DNA of 9,761 bases from Thermoplasmata archaeon (GCA_021797955.1 JAJZYV010000039.1:1-9761); one strand, 5' to 3'. Shown: positions 1 through 7,309, counted from the stretch's first letter. Notes: generated by a model from the sequence alone, not told the origin. Numbers and translations are program-made.

Positions 1-316
1 AATTTCAGATGTCAGCATTTGCTGTCTAACAGGTGCGGAAATAATACAGGGTTCTACCAGAATGAAAGCAGGAACATGCCAAAAAATGGTTCTTGGAGCA
101 ATATCGACAACAATAGCAATCAAGCTTGGTCTGACCTATAAGAATACAATGTCAAACATGGGTGCATGGTACAATGAAAAACTTCGCAAAAGGGCGCAAA
201 ACATGCTAATCAGAGAGTTTGGTCTTGAGCAGTCAAACGCTATCCAGCTTCTGGAGGAGAATATGTATGACATGAATAGGGTAATGGCAATGCTCGAAAG
301 AGAGAGGAAAGAATAA
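1..316 (+). CDS. murQ: N-acetylmuramic acid 6-phosphate etherase, C-terminal part (5' end outside window)
   Basis: MurQ cleaves the lactyl ether of MurNAc-6-phosphate, giving GlcNAc-6-phosphate and D-lactate, in the cytoplasm. Codons are in frame from base 2, and the frame is open to the left edge, so the ATG at 62 is internal. The bases before it encode TGAEIIQGSTR, which runs into MKAGTCQKMVL. Together this is the MurQ/GCKR signature of the SIS fold (G-x-E-x-x-x-G-S-T-R-x-K-A-G-T). The last 35 residues resemble the small helical C-terminal domain of MurQ (LLEENMYDMNRVMAML). About 105 residues are visible, roughly the last third of a usual 300-residue enzyme. The catalytic glutamates lie in the missing part, so activity cannot be judged. 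The next gene begins 17 nt after the stop, so the two are probably co-transcribed. The family call is strong; whether the 5' part is intact is unknown. Confidence 0.9.
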   Translation, partial: ISDVSICCLTGAEIIQGSTRMKAGTCQKMVLGAISTTIAIKLGLTYKNTMSNMGAWYNEKLRKRAQNMLIREFGLEQSNAIQLLEENMYDMNRVMAMLERERKE

Positions 317-323
317 AAAATAA

Positions 324-329
324 GAGGGG
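324..329 (+). promoter_or_regulatory. Shine-Dalgarno of the S13 peptidase gene
   Basis: GAGGGG ends 4 nt before the ATG at 334 and lies in the 17-nt gap after the murQ stop. It supports this ATG and translation as the second gene of an operon. Genes at the head of a transcription unit in this window mostly lack such a site. Confidence 0.7.
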
Positions 330-333
330 AAAT

Positions 334-1416
334 ATGGCAGGAATAATATCTACATGCTTCAGGGACAGTGATGGAAACATTTTACAGTCCAGTAACGAAA
401 CTATGTCCTTGCTTCCAGCTTCAAACATGAAAGTAGTTTCAGGATATTCAGCATACAAAATACTCGGGCGTGAGTTCAATTTTGTCACGAAATTTTCTAA
501 CACTGGAGATAGGCTGTATGTATCAGGAGATCCATGCCCACTGTTTTCTTTGAGCGATATGCGGAATATTCTAAGAAAGAAAGAAAATAGGGATATAACT
601 GGTATAACCTTCGATGATCAGGTGCTGGATAATTTACCCTATGGTAGTGGATGGGAAATCGAAGATTCTCCATATTGTTACCAAACATGCATAGTTCCCT
701 ACTCTGTAAACGAAGGGTGCATTCCCGGTAAGAAAATCAGATACTCAAAATTAAAAGACCAGGTAAATCACAAAGATGACTCAATGAGTGTGAACAACCA
801 GTATAGACATTTTACAATGGCCATGAGCAATATAATTGGACATAAGTTAGATTTTAAAATTGGGCACCTGAACACAGCGGAATATAACAGTACTTATGAG
901 AAAAAATTGACAGACATATTACATCATATAGAGGAATTCAGCTGCAATTTTTCAATCGAGGTTGTAACCAAATACCTTTCACACCATGTGAGCGGGGGGA
1001 GGGGAAACTGGAAGGAGTCCACAAAAATTATTGAAAATCTGATGAAAGAACTAAATTTGGATATGGAAGGCATTAGAATAGTTGATGGAAGTGGCCTTTC
1101 AAGGCAAAATCTTCTCACAACATCATTCCTTTCGGATTTAATATTCAGGATAAAGCAGGGTAAAAATAAGGAATTTATTGATCTATTGCCGTCCAAGGGA
1201 GAAGGGACTCTTAAAAACAGGCTCAATAAAATGGACGATTTAAAAATAAGGGCAAAAACAGGATCCTTCCAGTATTGTTCTTCACTGACCGGATATATTA
1301 GTTCACTTGATGTTTCATTCAGTATAATACTGAATAATTTCAATGAAAGTGATCAGCAATTGAGGGAGAGAATTGATGATATTTTGATGAATTTTGTTTC
1401 TTCCAGAATGAGGTAA
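334..1416 (+). CDS. PBP4-like D-Ala-D-Ala carboxypeptidase/endopeptidase (peptidase family S13)
   Basis: 360 residues. All three active-site motifs of penicillin-binding serine peptidases are present in order: SxxK at S30-N-M-K33, SxN at S203-C-N205, and KTGS at 308-311. The DGSGLSR motif at 251-257 is characteristic of S13 (DacB/PBP4) and argues against a beta-lactamase. Family members remove the terminal D-Ala of the stem pentapeptide or cut D-Ala-meso-DAP cross-links. The N-terminus (MAGIISTCFRDSDG) has no hydrophobic segment, so no export signal is seen, whereas bacterial PBP4 is periplasmic. The protein is about 100 residues shorter than typical PBP4, probably because of a reduced insert domain between the first two motifs. 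It follows murQ in a likely operon and abuts lysA tail to tail. Family is confident; cytoplasmic location and a salvage role are inferred. Confidence 0.88.
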   Translation: MAGIISTCFRDSDGNILQSSNETMSLLPASNMKVVSGYSAYKILGREFNFVTKFSNTGDRLYVSGDPCPLFSLSDMRNILRKKENRDITGITFDDQVLDNLPYGSGWEIEDSPYCYQTCIVPYSVNEGCIPGKKIRYSKLKDQVNHKDDSMSVNNQYRHFTMAMSNIIGHKLDFKIGHLNTAEYNSTYEKKLTDILHHIEEFSCNFSIEVVTKYLSHHVSGGRGNWKESTKIIENLMKELNLDMEGIRIVDGSGLSRQNLLTTSFLSDLIFRIKQGKNKEFIDLLPSKGEGTLKNRLNKMDDLKIRAKTGSFQYCSSLTGYISSLDVSFSIILNNFNESDQQLRERIDDILMNFVSSRMR

Positions 1417-2682
1417 TCATACCACATTCTGTAAAAGATCTTCAACAGTCTCTCTTTTCCTAACGAGGTAAGCTTTACCATCAGAAATTAACACTTCGGA
1501 GGATCTCAGATTTCCGTTGAAATTCATGCTCATAGCATAGCCATAGGCTCCGGCATTCAAGACTGCAATCAGATCATCAATTTTCACATCGGGAATTGAT
1601 CTCCAATTCACGATCACATCGGTATTTTCGCATACCTGACCCACTATTTTTCCTTCCCTCTCAGCACCTCCATGATCCGCGAGGACAACAATAGGATGGT
1701 AAGCTCCGTACAGTGCAGGCCTGAGGAGTGTTGTCATACCCAGATCCGTGCCTATGAACCTCTTTCCATATTCCTTCACATTTGTCACTCTACCAATCAA
1801 TATTGTGGAGTCTGCTACCAAATATCTTCCGGGTTCCAGAAGGATTTTTGGAAGCTTTCCATGGTAGCCCTCAAAATTCTTGTTCATCGAATTCCACACA
1901 CCCTGGGCTACTTTTTTTAAGTCAAGCTCTTTTTCTCCAGACCTGTAGGGAACGCCAAATCCCCCTCCAAGATCTACATATTCAAATTCAATTCCCAATT
2001 CATTTGATATTTTCCTTACAAGAGCAAATAGCTTTCCTGCCACAAAGCCAAAATAATCTGCATCCAGAACATTGGATCCCGTCATCATATGAATGCCGAA
2101 TTTCTTTGCGCCCTGATCTCTTGCAACACTGTAAGCGTCAAGCGATCTTTCTGATGGTATTCCAAATTTCGCGTCAGGTCCGGCTGTAGTAGTTCCCTGA
2201 AATTCTCCTTTTCCGACACCCGGGTTAATTCTAAACGAGACTGTGTGGGGTAACTTTCTCCCCAACAGGTTCATCTGATTAATATCATCAAAATTTATTG
2301 CCAGACCATAATCAGACGCTTGCGAAAGAGAATTTTTGTCAAGATTGTTTGGTGTCATTACTATTTTTTCCTTTGCAACTCCGCCTCTTAGGGCTATTTC
2401 ATACTCTGTCAGATTAGAGACATCTGCCCCGGCACCCATTCTTGAAAGAACTTCAACTATTCTTGGATTTGAATTTGCCTTGATTGCATACTTAATTTCA
2501 AAGTTCCAGTTAAACGATAAAAAAGCTTCCCTTATATTTTCAAATCTTTCCTGAATTCTCCGTTGAGATGTGACATAAAGTGGAGTGCCATACCTTTCTG
2601 CCAGTTCGTGTAAATTAACTCCGTCCATAGTCCACTCTTTTTTATTCTTAAGAATAACAGATTCAATTTGAGATTCAGGCAT
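1417..2682 (-). CDS. lysA: Diaminopimelate decarboxylase
   Basis: This PLP enzyme of fold type III (alanine racemase-like barrel) decarboxylates meso-diaminopimelate to L-lysine. With the ATG at 2682 it has 421 residues. Visible landmarks are the Schiff-base lysine K68 in YAIKANSN, HMMTGS around 198-203, the phosphate-binding loop GGGFG at 239-243, EPGR at 283-286, the C351-E-x-x-D355 substrate signature, and GAYGYAM with Y380. The longest frame starts at a TTG at 2691. I prefer the ATG because a TATA box lies about 22 nt before it and GGAG precedes it closely. Its stop directly abuts the stop of the S13 gene. LysA is usually the last step of lysine biosynthesis, but here no other lysine biosynthesis gene is near and muropeptide peptidases surround it. 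Conversion of salvaged murein meso-DAP to lysine is therefore the likely role. A related amino-acid decarboxylase is less likely given the CExxD motif. Confidence 0.92.
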   Translation of the reverse strand: MPESQIESVILKNKKEWTMDGVNLHELAERYGTPLYVTSQRRIQERFENIREAFLSFNWNFEIKYAIKANSNPRIVEVLSRMGAGADVSNLTEYEIALRGGVAKEKIVMTPNNLDKNSLSQASDYGLAINFDDINQMNLLGRKLPHTVSFRINPGVGKGEFQGTTTAGPDAKFGIPSERSLDAYSVARDQGAKKFGIHMMTGSNVLDADYFGFVAGKLFALVRKISNELGIEFEYVDLGGGFGVPYRSGEKELDLKKVAQGVWNSMNKNFEGYHGKLPKILLEPGRYLVADSTILIGRVTNVKEYGKRFIGTDLGMTTLLRPALYGAYHPIVVLADHGGAEREGKIVGQVCENTDVIVNWRSIPDVKIDDLIAVLNAGAYGYAMSMNFNGNLRSSEVLISDGKAYLVRKRETVEDLLQNVV

Positions 2683-2700
2683 GATCTCCAATAGGACAAC

Positions 2701-2708
2701 TATAAATA
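2701..2708 (-). promoter_or_regulatory. TATA box of lysA
   Basis: On the minus strand this reads TTATTTATA across 2709-2701, centred about 22 nt before the ATG at 2682. That spacing fits a leaderless or near-leaderless archaeal transcript and favours the ATG over the TTG at 2691. A second A/T box (CTTAAATA, about 2739-2731) could instead drive a short leader using the GGAG just before the ATG. Confidence 0.55.
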
Positions 2709-2710
2709 AC

Positions 2711-2730
2711 CTTATTCACATCTTATTCAC
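2711..2730 (-). repeat. Tandem 9-bp direct repeat upstream of the lysA TATA box
   Basis: CTTATTCAC occurs at 2711-2719 and again at 2722-2730 on the plus strand, which is GTGAATAAG twice in the lysA direction. The copies are offset by 11 nt, about one helical turn, and lie immediately upstream of the TATA element. That position suits an activator site or extended BRE region. The regulatory role is inferred from position only. Confidence 0.5.
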
Positions 2731-2755
2731 TATTTAAGAGGAAGGCACTTAGGAG

Positions 2756-2792
2756 TGATTTTCATTAAGTGAAAGATGAGCTACGAAAATCA
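2756..2792. repeat. Imperfect inverted repeat between lysA and the alpha/beta hydrolase
   Basis: TGATTTTC at 2756-2763 pairs with GAAAATCA at 2785-2792. A smaller nested hairpin, TTTCA (2760-2764) with TGAAA (2770-2774), shares the left arm. It sits 3' of the hydrolase gene and 5' of the lysA promoter, so it could be a transcript end or an operator. It is AT-rich and short, and may be chance. Confidence 0.3.
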
Positions 2793-2835
2793 TTAATTGG
2801 GTACCGCAGGAATCAAATTATGAATAATTTTTCGA

Positions 2836-3846
2836 CTACTGCTCAATAGTTTTTAATTTCAATCTTCTTTTCATCCACTCAGTCCTGTTCAATAAGGCCA
2901 TTTTGGATACTTTTGCATCCGGAACCACGCCGTACCAGCTGTGATATGCTCCGGGATATACGTGAATTTCAACCGGTATACCGTGTTTCATTAGCATATG
3001 GGCATAATCAATGTCCTCATCTCTGAATACCTCCTGTCCACCCACCTCCACGTAAGCTTCTGGAAGATTACTCAGATTGCTAGCCCTTGAAGCAGACGCG
3101 TAATATGAAACTCCGTCTTTTCCTGCTATTTCTCCAAGGAGAGCATACCACCCAAGTTCGTTGAGTTCCCTTGGCCATGAGGGCCACGGTCCCGAACACA
3201 TAAGACTTGATTCCGTGTTATTCCTGTCGTTCAACATTGGCGCAATCAAGCACTGGAATATCAATTTAGGTCCACCCCTATCCCTGGCCATTAACGCGAG
3301 GGATGCAGCAAGGCCCCCGCCTGCGCTTTCTCCCATAAGACCAATTCTGTTGGCATCTATTCCCAGATCATCTGCATGATCTGCAACCCACTGGAGACCA
3401 TCGTAACAATCATTGATTCCATTCGGATAAGGGTACTCTGGGGCCAATCTATATTCAACATCCACGACGACTATTCCAAAATCCTTTACCAATTTAGACA
3501 TCTCCAATTTACCGTATTCAACGCTCCCAACAATCATCCCCCCTCCGTGAATATGGTAGATACACGGTAAATTTTTGTATTCAGAATTAGGAGAATAGAT
3601 ATTCACTTTAATTGGCATGCTGGAATTCTTTGTGTTTATCTCCACAAATCTGAGGGATACTCCCGGATCCAGTTTAACATTTTTCATATTGTCAGGAGTT
3701 AAATCAATAAGCGTTTTCTTTAAAACCTTAATCTGGTCATTTTTATTTTTGTAATCTTCAACTATTTTCAAGATTTCTTTCATTCTTTCAGTACCGGCTT
3801 TCACAGAGTTTCTCAATTCCTCATCAAAATCAGATTCCAAAATCAT
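2836..3846 (-). CDS. Alpha/beta hydrolase, hormone-sensitive lipase (HSL/GDXG) type esterase
   Basis: 336 residues from the ATG at 3846. The oxyanion-hole motif HGGG is at 100-103, the nucleophile elbow is GESAG at 172-176 with S174, and the catalytic histidine is H302 in YPGAYHSWYG. The usual acid position (GxxDxxRDE) reads G-Q-E272-V-F-R-D-E, so glutamate appears to replace aspartate, as I recall for some subfamilies. The family hydrolyses carboxylic esters of short to medium chain; the substrate cannot be read from sequence. The longest frame begins at a GTG at 3888. I chose the ATG because GGAG lies 4 nt before it, and a weak TATA-like TTCATTAAAG (3930-3921) would give a leader of about 50 nt. 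No signal peptide is visible. It is the one gene without a clear place in peptidoglycan breakdown. Deacylation of O-acetylated sugars is possible but unsupported. Confidence 0.85.
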   Translation of the reverse strand: MILESDFDEELRNSVKAGTERMKEILKIVEDYKNKNDQIKVLKKTLIDLTPDNMKNVKLDPGVSLRFVEINTKNSSMPIKVNIYSPNSEYKNLPCIYHIHGGGMIVGSVEYGKLEMSKLVKDFGIVVVDVEYRLAPEYPYPNGINDCYDGLQWVADHADDLGIDANRIGLMGESAGGGLAASLALMARDRGGPKLIFQCLIAPMLNDRNNTESSLMCSGPWPSWPRELNELGWYALLGEIAGKDGVSYYASASRASNLSNLPEAYVEVGGQEVFRDEDIDYAHMLMKHGIPVEIHVYPGAYHSWYGVVPDAKVSKMALLNRTEWMKRRLKLKTIEQ

Positions 3847-4019
3847 AAATCTCCAACAGTAAGCATTTCTAAGGATTAATCGTTTCACTTTCTGTGAATA
3901 TCAACACACTCACGGTGCTTCTTTAATGAAAATTCGGGCCAAGTCCTGAATTGCTCCTCAGGAAAACACTGATTTTAGGATCGATCCGGTATATAAACTA
4001 ACGCCCTCAACTAAAACTG

Positions 4020-4027
4020 TTTATAAT
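4020..4027 (+). promoter_or_regulatory. TATA box of the NlpC/P60 gene
   Basis: TTTATAAT is centred about 24 nt before the ATG at 4048, and no Shine-Dalgarno lies between them (the gap ends CCCCATCA). This is the spacing of a leaderless archaeal transcript. A further TATATAAAC at about 3990-3998 could mark an upstream start. Confidence 0.6.
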
Positions 4028-4047
4028 CAAATATAAATGCCCCATCA

Positions 4048-4767
4048 ATGAAATGTGTGGGAATGAGTACTGTTGACCTAAGGAGCGAACCTAAATTTAG
4101 AAGTGAAAGGTCTTCACAGCTTATTTTTGGAGAAGAGGTCGAAATAATTGGAGAAGAAGGAGAATACTGTCGTGTAATTGGAGTAGACCGGGTAAAGGGA
4201 TATGTGATGAAAAATCTTATAGTAGACTCTTCGAAAAAGATTTACAAGTTGAGAAAAAACCACAGGTCAGGCAACATGGTGCTTCCCTTTGGTTCATACG
4301 TGAACGAAGATGATGCAACTGAACATAATATTCCCGAAAATTTACTTGTGAAAATTTCAAAAAATTTCAATCCTTGGGAACTCGCAAAGGAATTCATGGG
4401 AGTTCCATATCTATGGGGAGGCACCTCAGACCTCGGGTACGATTGTTCAGGTTTTACTCAGAGGTTATTCAGATTTTCCAACACAGAAATTCCAAGAAAC
4501 TCAGGATGGCAGCGCGAAGCTTCAAAGACTGTTGAATCATTTAATGAAGCTCAGGCGGGTGATCTGGTTTTTTATCACGGACATGTCACATTCTATATTG
4601 GAAACATGACCATCATACATTCAAATGTCCATAATGGAGGAGTATCTTACACCCAATTGAACGATAACAGTGAATATTCCAAATCACTGGATGGATCATT
4701 CGAGAAAATTGGAAGACTGGAGATAGGTAAGAAGTATGATTTGCCATTTAAAAAAGATTCAGATTAG
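4048..4767 (+). CDS. SH3-NlpC/P60 peptidase, probable D-Glu-gamma-DAP endopeptidase (YkfC-like)
   Basis: 239 residues. Residues 1-60 look like a bacterial SH3 domain (VDLRSEP, a run of beta-strand-like residues, then GYVMKNLIVD). A linker follows, then an NlpC/P60 (C40) domain from about 107. The catalytic cysteine is C133 in LGYDCSGF after YLWGG, H179 is in GHVTFYIG, and H191 in IIHSN is the third polar residue. The family cuts the gamma-D-glutamyl-meso-DAP bond of stem peptides. YkfC-type enzymes act in the cytoplasm on peptides with free N-terminal L-Ala and are encoded with a dipeptide epimerase and an LD-carboxypeptidase, both present here. No signal peptide or membrane segment is seen, unlike secreted wall hydrolases. 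nagZ follows after 42 nt on the same strand, so an operon is likely. Family is certain; the exact bond cut is inferred. Confidence 0.9.
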   Translation: MKCVGMSTVDLRSEPKFRSERSSQLIFGEEVEIIGEEGEYCRVIGVDRVKGYVMKNLIVDSSKKIYKLRKNHRSGNMVLPFGSYVNEDDATEHNIPENLLVKISKNFNPWELAKEFMGVPYLWGGTSDLGYDCSGFTQRLFRFSNTEIPRNSGWQREASKTVESFNEAQAGDLVFYHGHVTFYIGNMTIIHSNVHNGGVSYTQLNDNSEYSKSLDGSFEKIGRLEIGKKYDLPFKKDSD

Positions 4768-4798
4768 GGGAATAATAGGGAATTACGAGTTTAAAAAA

Positions 4799-4804
4799 GG
4801 TGAT
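4799..4804 (+). promoter_or_regulatory. Shine-Dalgarno of nagZ
   Basis: GGTGAT, complementary to the archaeal 16S rRNA tail, ends 5 nt before the ATG at 4810. It fixes the nagZ start and fits translation as the second gene of an operon. Confidence 0.7.
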
Positions 4805-4809
4805 AAGAA

Positions 4810-6210
4810 ATGAGAAGCGGGTATTTTATTCAGACTGGAATGGGCGGTGTTGACAGTAAAGAGGAGGCTTTCAAGTTTATAAGGGAAATACTCCCTTTTT
4901 CCGTAATACTTTTTAGGTCGGATTTTCAGGGAGCAGAAGACCTTTCAAAGTTAGTGAAAGAAATCAGGAATATTTATGTAAAAGAAAAAGGAACAAATCC
5001 ACCGGTCATCGCAATTGATCAGGAAGGCGGCAATGTTGTAAGAATTCCATGGATGGACTATAGCCCAAGTAACTATTTTCTAGGAATGGTCAATAACGAG
5101 AAATTAAGTTATTTTGCTGCTTCCCTGATGGGAAAACAGCTTAAATCATTCGGAATTGAGTGGAATTTGGCTCCGGTACTTGATGTTCTCTACGGAGTAA
5201 ATCCCGTTCTTCTGGAAAGAAGTTATGGCTTTGACGTTTCATCCATTGAAAAACATGGAATTTCAATGATCAAAGGTCTTATGGATTCCGGTGTTGCAAG
5301 CACTGCAAAACACTTTCCAGGCCACGGTGGAGTTATGGAAGATTCTCACGAGGAGCTTCCTATAGATAAGAGAAGAATGGAAATTGTGATGAACGATGCT
5401 AAACCATTTAAGTCCGCCATAGAGTGTGGTGTGAGTTCCATTATGCTATCTCATATAATTTATAACGCCATCGACAAAGAATTTCCAGCATCAATATCAC
5501 CAAAAGTCCAACTTCTGTTAAGAAAGGAAATGGGATATAACGGAGTGATACTGACAGACTCCATCAATATGAAGGCACTTTCCTCAAATTTTGACCTGGA
5601 GCAAATTGTCAAAAACAGCATAGGAAGCGGTGTTGATATAATCGAGACAAACAGTTTAATTTCAGCAAGCTCGATTAATGACATAATTAGCGAGAGCAAT
5701 TACAGTAATATGCAAATGAAGGCAGACAGGCTTGCAAGACTGATTCCTGAAATAAAAATCAAATACAATCCCCCCGTTGAAGTTCTAAACGCTTTCTCTA
5801 CAATTCACAATAATGTTGTTAGATGGAAGGATCTAGACCCGAATAGGCATTTTTTCCTGGTCTTTCTTGATCAAAAACCCGAAAGTCAGGTCAACGATGC
5901 CAAAAACACCGGAAAGGGAGTTTTGGAAAGGCTCAGGAGCATGAATCTGAATTTTGACCTTTTGGACTTTGAAAACATCGGGGAAAATATTGAGGGAGAT
6001 CAATTTATATTTATAGGCAGAAATGAACATTTTAAGGATAGATTTTCCAAAATTAACAGGATGAATGACAAAAACAGTTGTATGTTCATATCCACCAGCA
6101 TTCCTCAGGACACAGGTATCCTAAGTGAAAAAATGGGATATATCACTGCAGGCTCTTCCAAAACAGAGAATATTCTTGGGGCTATCTACAGAACTTTTCA
6201 CTTTTTCTGA
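4810..6210 (+). CDS. nagZ: Beta-N-acetylglucosaminidase, glycoside hydrolase family 3
   Basis: 466 residues. NagZ removes non-reducing-end GlcNAc from muropeptides and murein fragments. The GH3 barrel spans about 1-340 and shows the substrate-binding segment AIDQEGGNVVR at 68-78, the NagZ-specific loop KHFPGHG at 167-173 followed by D178-S-H180 (the His/Asp general-acid pair), and the nucleophile D250 in GVILTDSINMKAL. Residues from about 340 form a further alpha/beta region, as in two-domain NagZ proteins of Gram-positive bacteria rather than the roughly 340-residue single-domain proteobacterial form. There is no signal peptide. It lies 42 nt after the NlpC/P60 gene, and its last 13 bases overlap the end of the convergent epimerase gene. 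With NamZ it could strip glycan chains one sugar at a time. Confidence 0.93.
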   Translation: MRSGYFIQTGMGGVDSKEEAFKFIREILPFSVILFRSDFQGAEDLSKLVKEIRNIYVKEKGTNPPVIAIDQEGGNVVRIPWMDYSPSNYFLGMVNNEKLSYFAASLMGKQLKSFGIEWNLAPVLDVLYGVNPVLLERSYGFDVSSIEKHGISMIKGLMDSGVASTAKHFPGHGGVMEDSHEELPIDKRRMEIVMNDAKPFKSAIECGVSSIMLSHIIYNAIDKEFPASISPKVQLLLRKEMGYNGVILTDSINMKALSSNFDLEQIVKNSIGSGVDIIETNSLISASSINDIISESNYSNMQMKADRLARLIPEIKIKYNPPVEVLNAFSTIHNNVVRWKDLDPNRHFFLVFLDQKPESQVNDAKNTGKGVLERLRSMNLNFDLLDFENIGENIEGDQFIFIGRNEHFKDRFSKINRMNDKNSCMFISTSIPQDTGILSEKMGYITAGSSKTENILGAIYRTFHFF

Positions 6211-7289
6211 GAGAATTCCCTGTCAACAAATGTTTTCTTAAGTTCGACACCCACTCCCGGGCAGTCGTGTGGATAGAGTGTTCCCTTCCTGAATTCAATA
6301 CCTTTCTCAACTATATCTTCCTTTAAACTGCTGTAGCCGTCCAAATCCGCATATTTAACAGATGGTTTTGAAAGGGCAACTGCCAGCCCTGCGCTGTTCG
6401 CCAGTCTGGTTTCTACCATGCATCCTATCATTACTGGAACCCTGTAGGAGTAAGCAAGGTCAGCCATTTTTATTGAGTCGGTGATCCCTCCCGATTTCAT
6501 CAATTTTATATTTATTCCATCTACAGACTCAGTCTGAAGCACGTTTAACACATCATCTGTTGTAAATATACTTTCATCCGCAAATATGGGAATATTCGAT
6601 CTATCTCTAACAAATTTTAATCCACGTATATCCTGCATGGGCACTGGCTGTTCCATAAATTCAATTTCAAATTTTTCAAGCTTCTTAGAAATCTCAACTG
6701 ATTTTCTGGGTGTGTAGGACTGATTAAAATCTACGTAAATCATTGGCTTTTCCCCAACCACGTCTCTAACCACCTTGACTCTTTCAAGATCATCCTGGAT
6801 TCCAAGTCCCATTTTTATTTTGAATATTTTAACCCCATCAGACATAAGTTCTTCCGCCTGAGCCTTGGCTTTCTTAGAATCTACGAGGTCAACAGTGTAT
6901 GAAGTGTCAATATGATCTTTATTATTTCCGAGTAACTTTCGAACGCTTGTTTTTGCGCGCTTTCCTATTATGTCCCAAATAGCCTGATCTATCGCCATTC
7001 TGCTTGCCTTTGCTGACCTGCAGAGATTTTTCATGGTTATATTCAGGTTTTCCTGGGACTCATCCATTCCCTTAAGGGATTCCGAAAATATCCTTAACTC
7101 GCTTTCCAGTGATCCTATGGTGTCACCAGTTATGAATGGAGTGGTAGTGGCTTCCCCGTATCCAACAATTCCATCATCTGCGGTAACTGAAACAATAAAA
7201 CCCTCATAGGAATTGGTTGATCCAAGGGAAATTTTAAACGGCTTTTTCATTGGCAGTTCTATTTTTTTAAATTTTATACTCTCAATCAC
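6198..7289 (-). CDS. Dipeptide epimerase, probably L-Ala-D/L-Glu epimerase (enolase superfamily)
   Basis: 363 residues from a GTG at 7289. In peptidoglycan salvage this enzyme turns L-Ala-D-Glu into L-Ala-L-Glu so that ordinary peptidases can finish the job. It has the K157-I-K159 acid/base pair, metal ligands D187 (YVDFN), E213 (FMEQP) and D238 (FADES), the opposite catalytic lysine K262 (NIKLMK), and D315-L-D317 near the C-terminus. DxD there holds the dipeptide amino group and separates dipeptide epimerases from other muconate-lactonizing relatives. The frame continues upstream to a TTG at 7460, but those 57 residues are a hydrophobic stretch with no counterpart in the family. The GTG start begins the standard N-terminus (ESIKFKKIELPMKKPF) and has a TATA box 24 nt upstream. 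The position equivalent to the gamma-carboxylate-binding Arg24 of the Bacillus enzyme looks like Gly23, so side-chain specificity may differ. Confidence 0.87.
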   Translation of the reverse strand: MIESIKFKKIELPMKKPFKISLGSTNSYEGFIVSVTADDGIVGYGEATTTPFITGDTIGSLESELRIFSESLKGMDESQENLNITMKNLCRSAKASRMAIDQAIWDIIGKRAKTSVRKLLGNNKDHIDTSYTVDLVDSKKAKAQAEELMSDGVKIFKIKMGLGIQDDLERVKVVRDVVGEKPMIYVDFNQSYTPRKSVEISKKLEKFEIEFMEQPVPMQDIRGLKFVRDRSNIPIFADESIFTTDDVLNVLQTESVDGINIKLMKSGGITDSIKMADLAYSYRVPVMIGCMVETRLANSAGLAVALSKPSVKYADLDGYSSLKEDIVEKGIEFRKGTLYPHDCPGVGVELKKTFVDREFSQKK

Positions 7290-7309
7290 GCTGTAAAATT
7301 GCAAACATG

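Noticed and set aside
62..316. A small 84-residue gene starting at the ATG at 62
   Set aside because: The frame is open to the left edge and the upstream codons complete the MurQ signature, so this ATG is an internal methionine of a truncated murQ.
334..1416. Class A or C beta-lactamase reading of the SxxK/KTG protein
   Set aside because: DGSGLSR together with the SxN and KTGS spacing fits S13 PBP4, and the neighbours are murein-processing enzymes.
1782..2189. 135-residue plus-strand frame opposite lysA (and the 139-residue frame at 924-1343 opposite the S13 gene)
   Set aside because: Both are shadows of confidently identified enzymes and have no motif of their own.
3847..3888. 14-residue N-terminal extension of the alpha/beta hydrolase from GTG 3888
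   Set aside because: There is no promoter or Shine-Dalgarno at the expected distance, while the ATG at 3846 has GGAG 4 nt before it.
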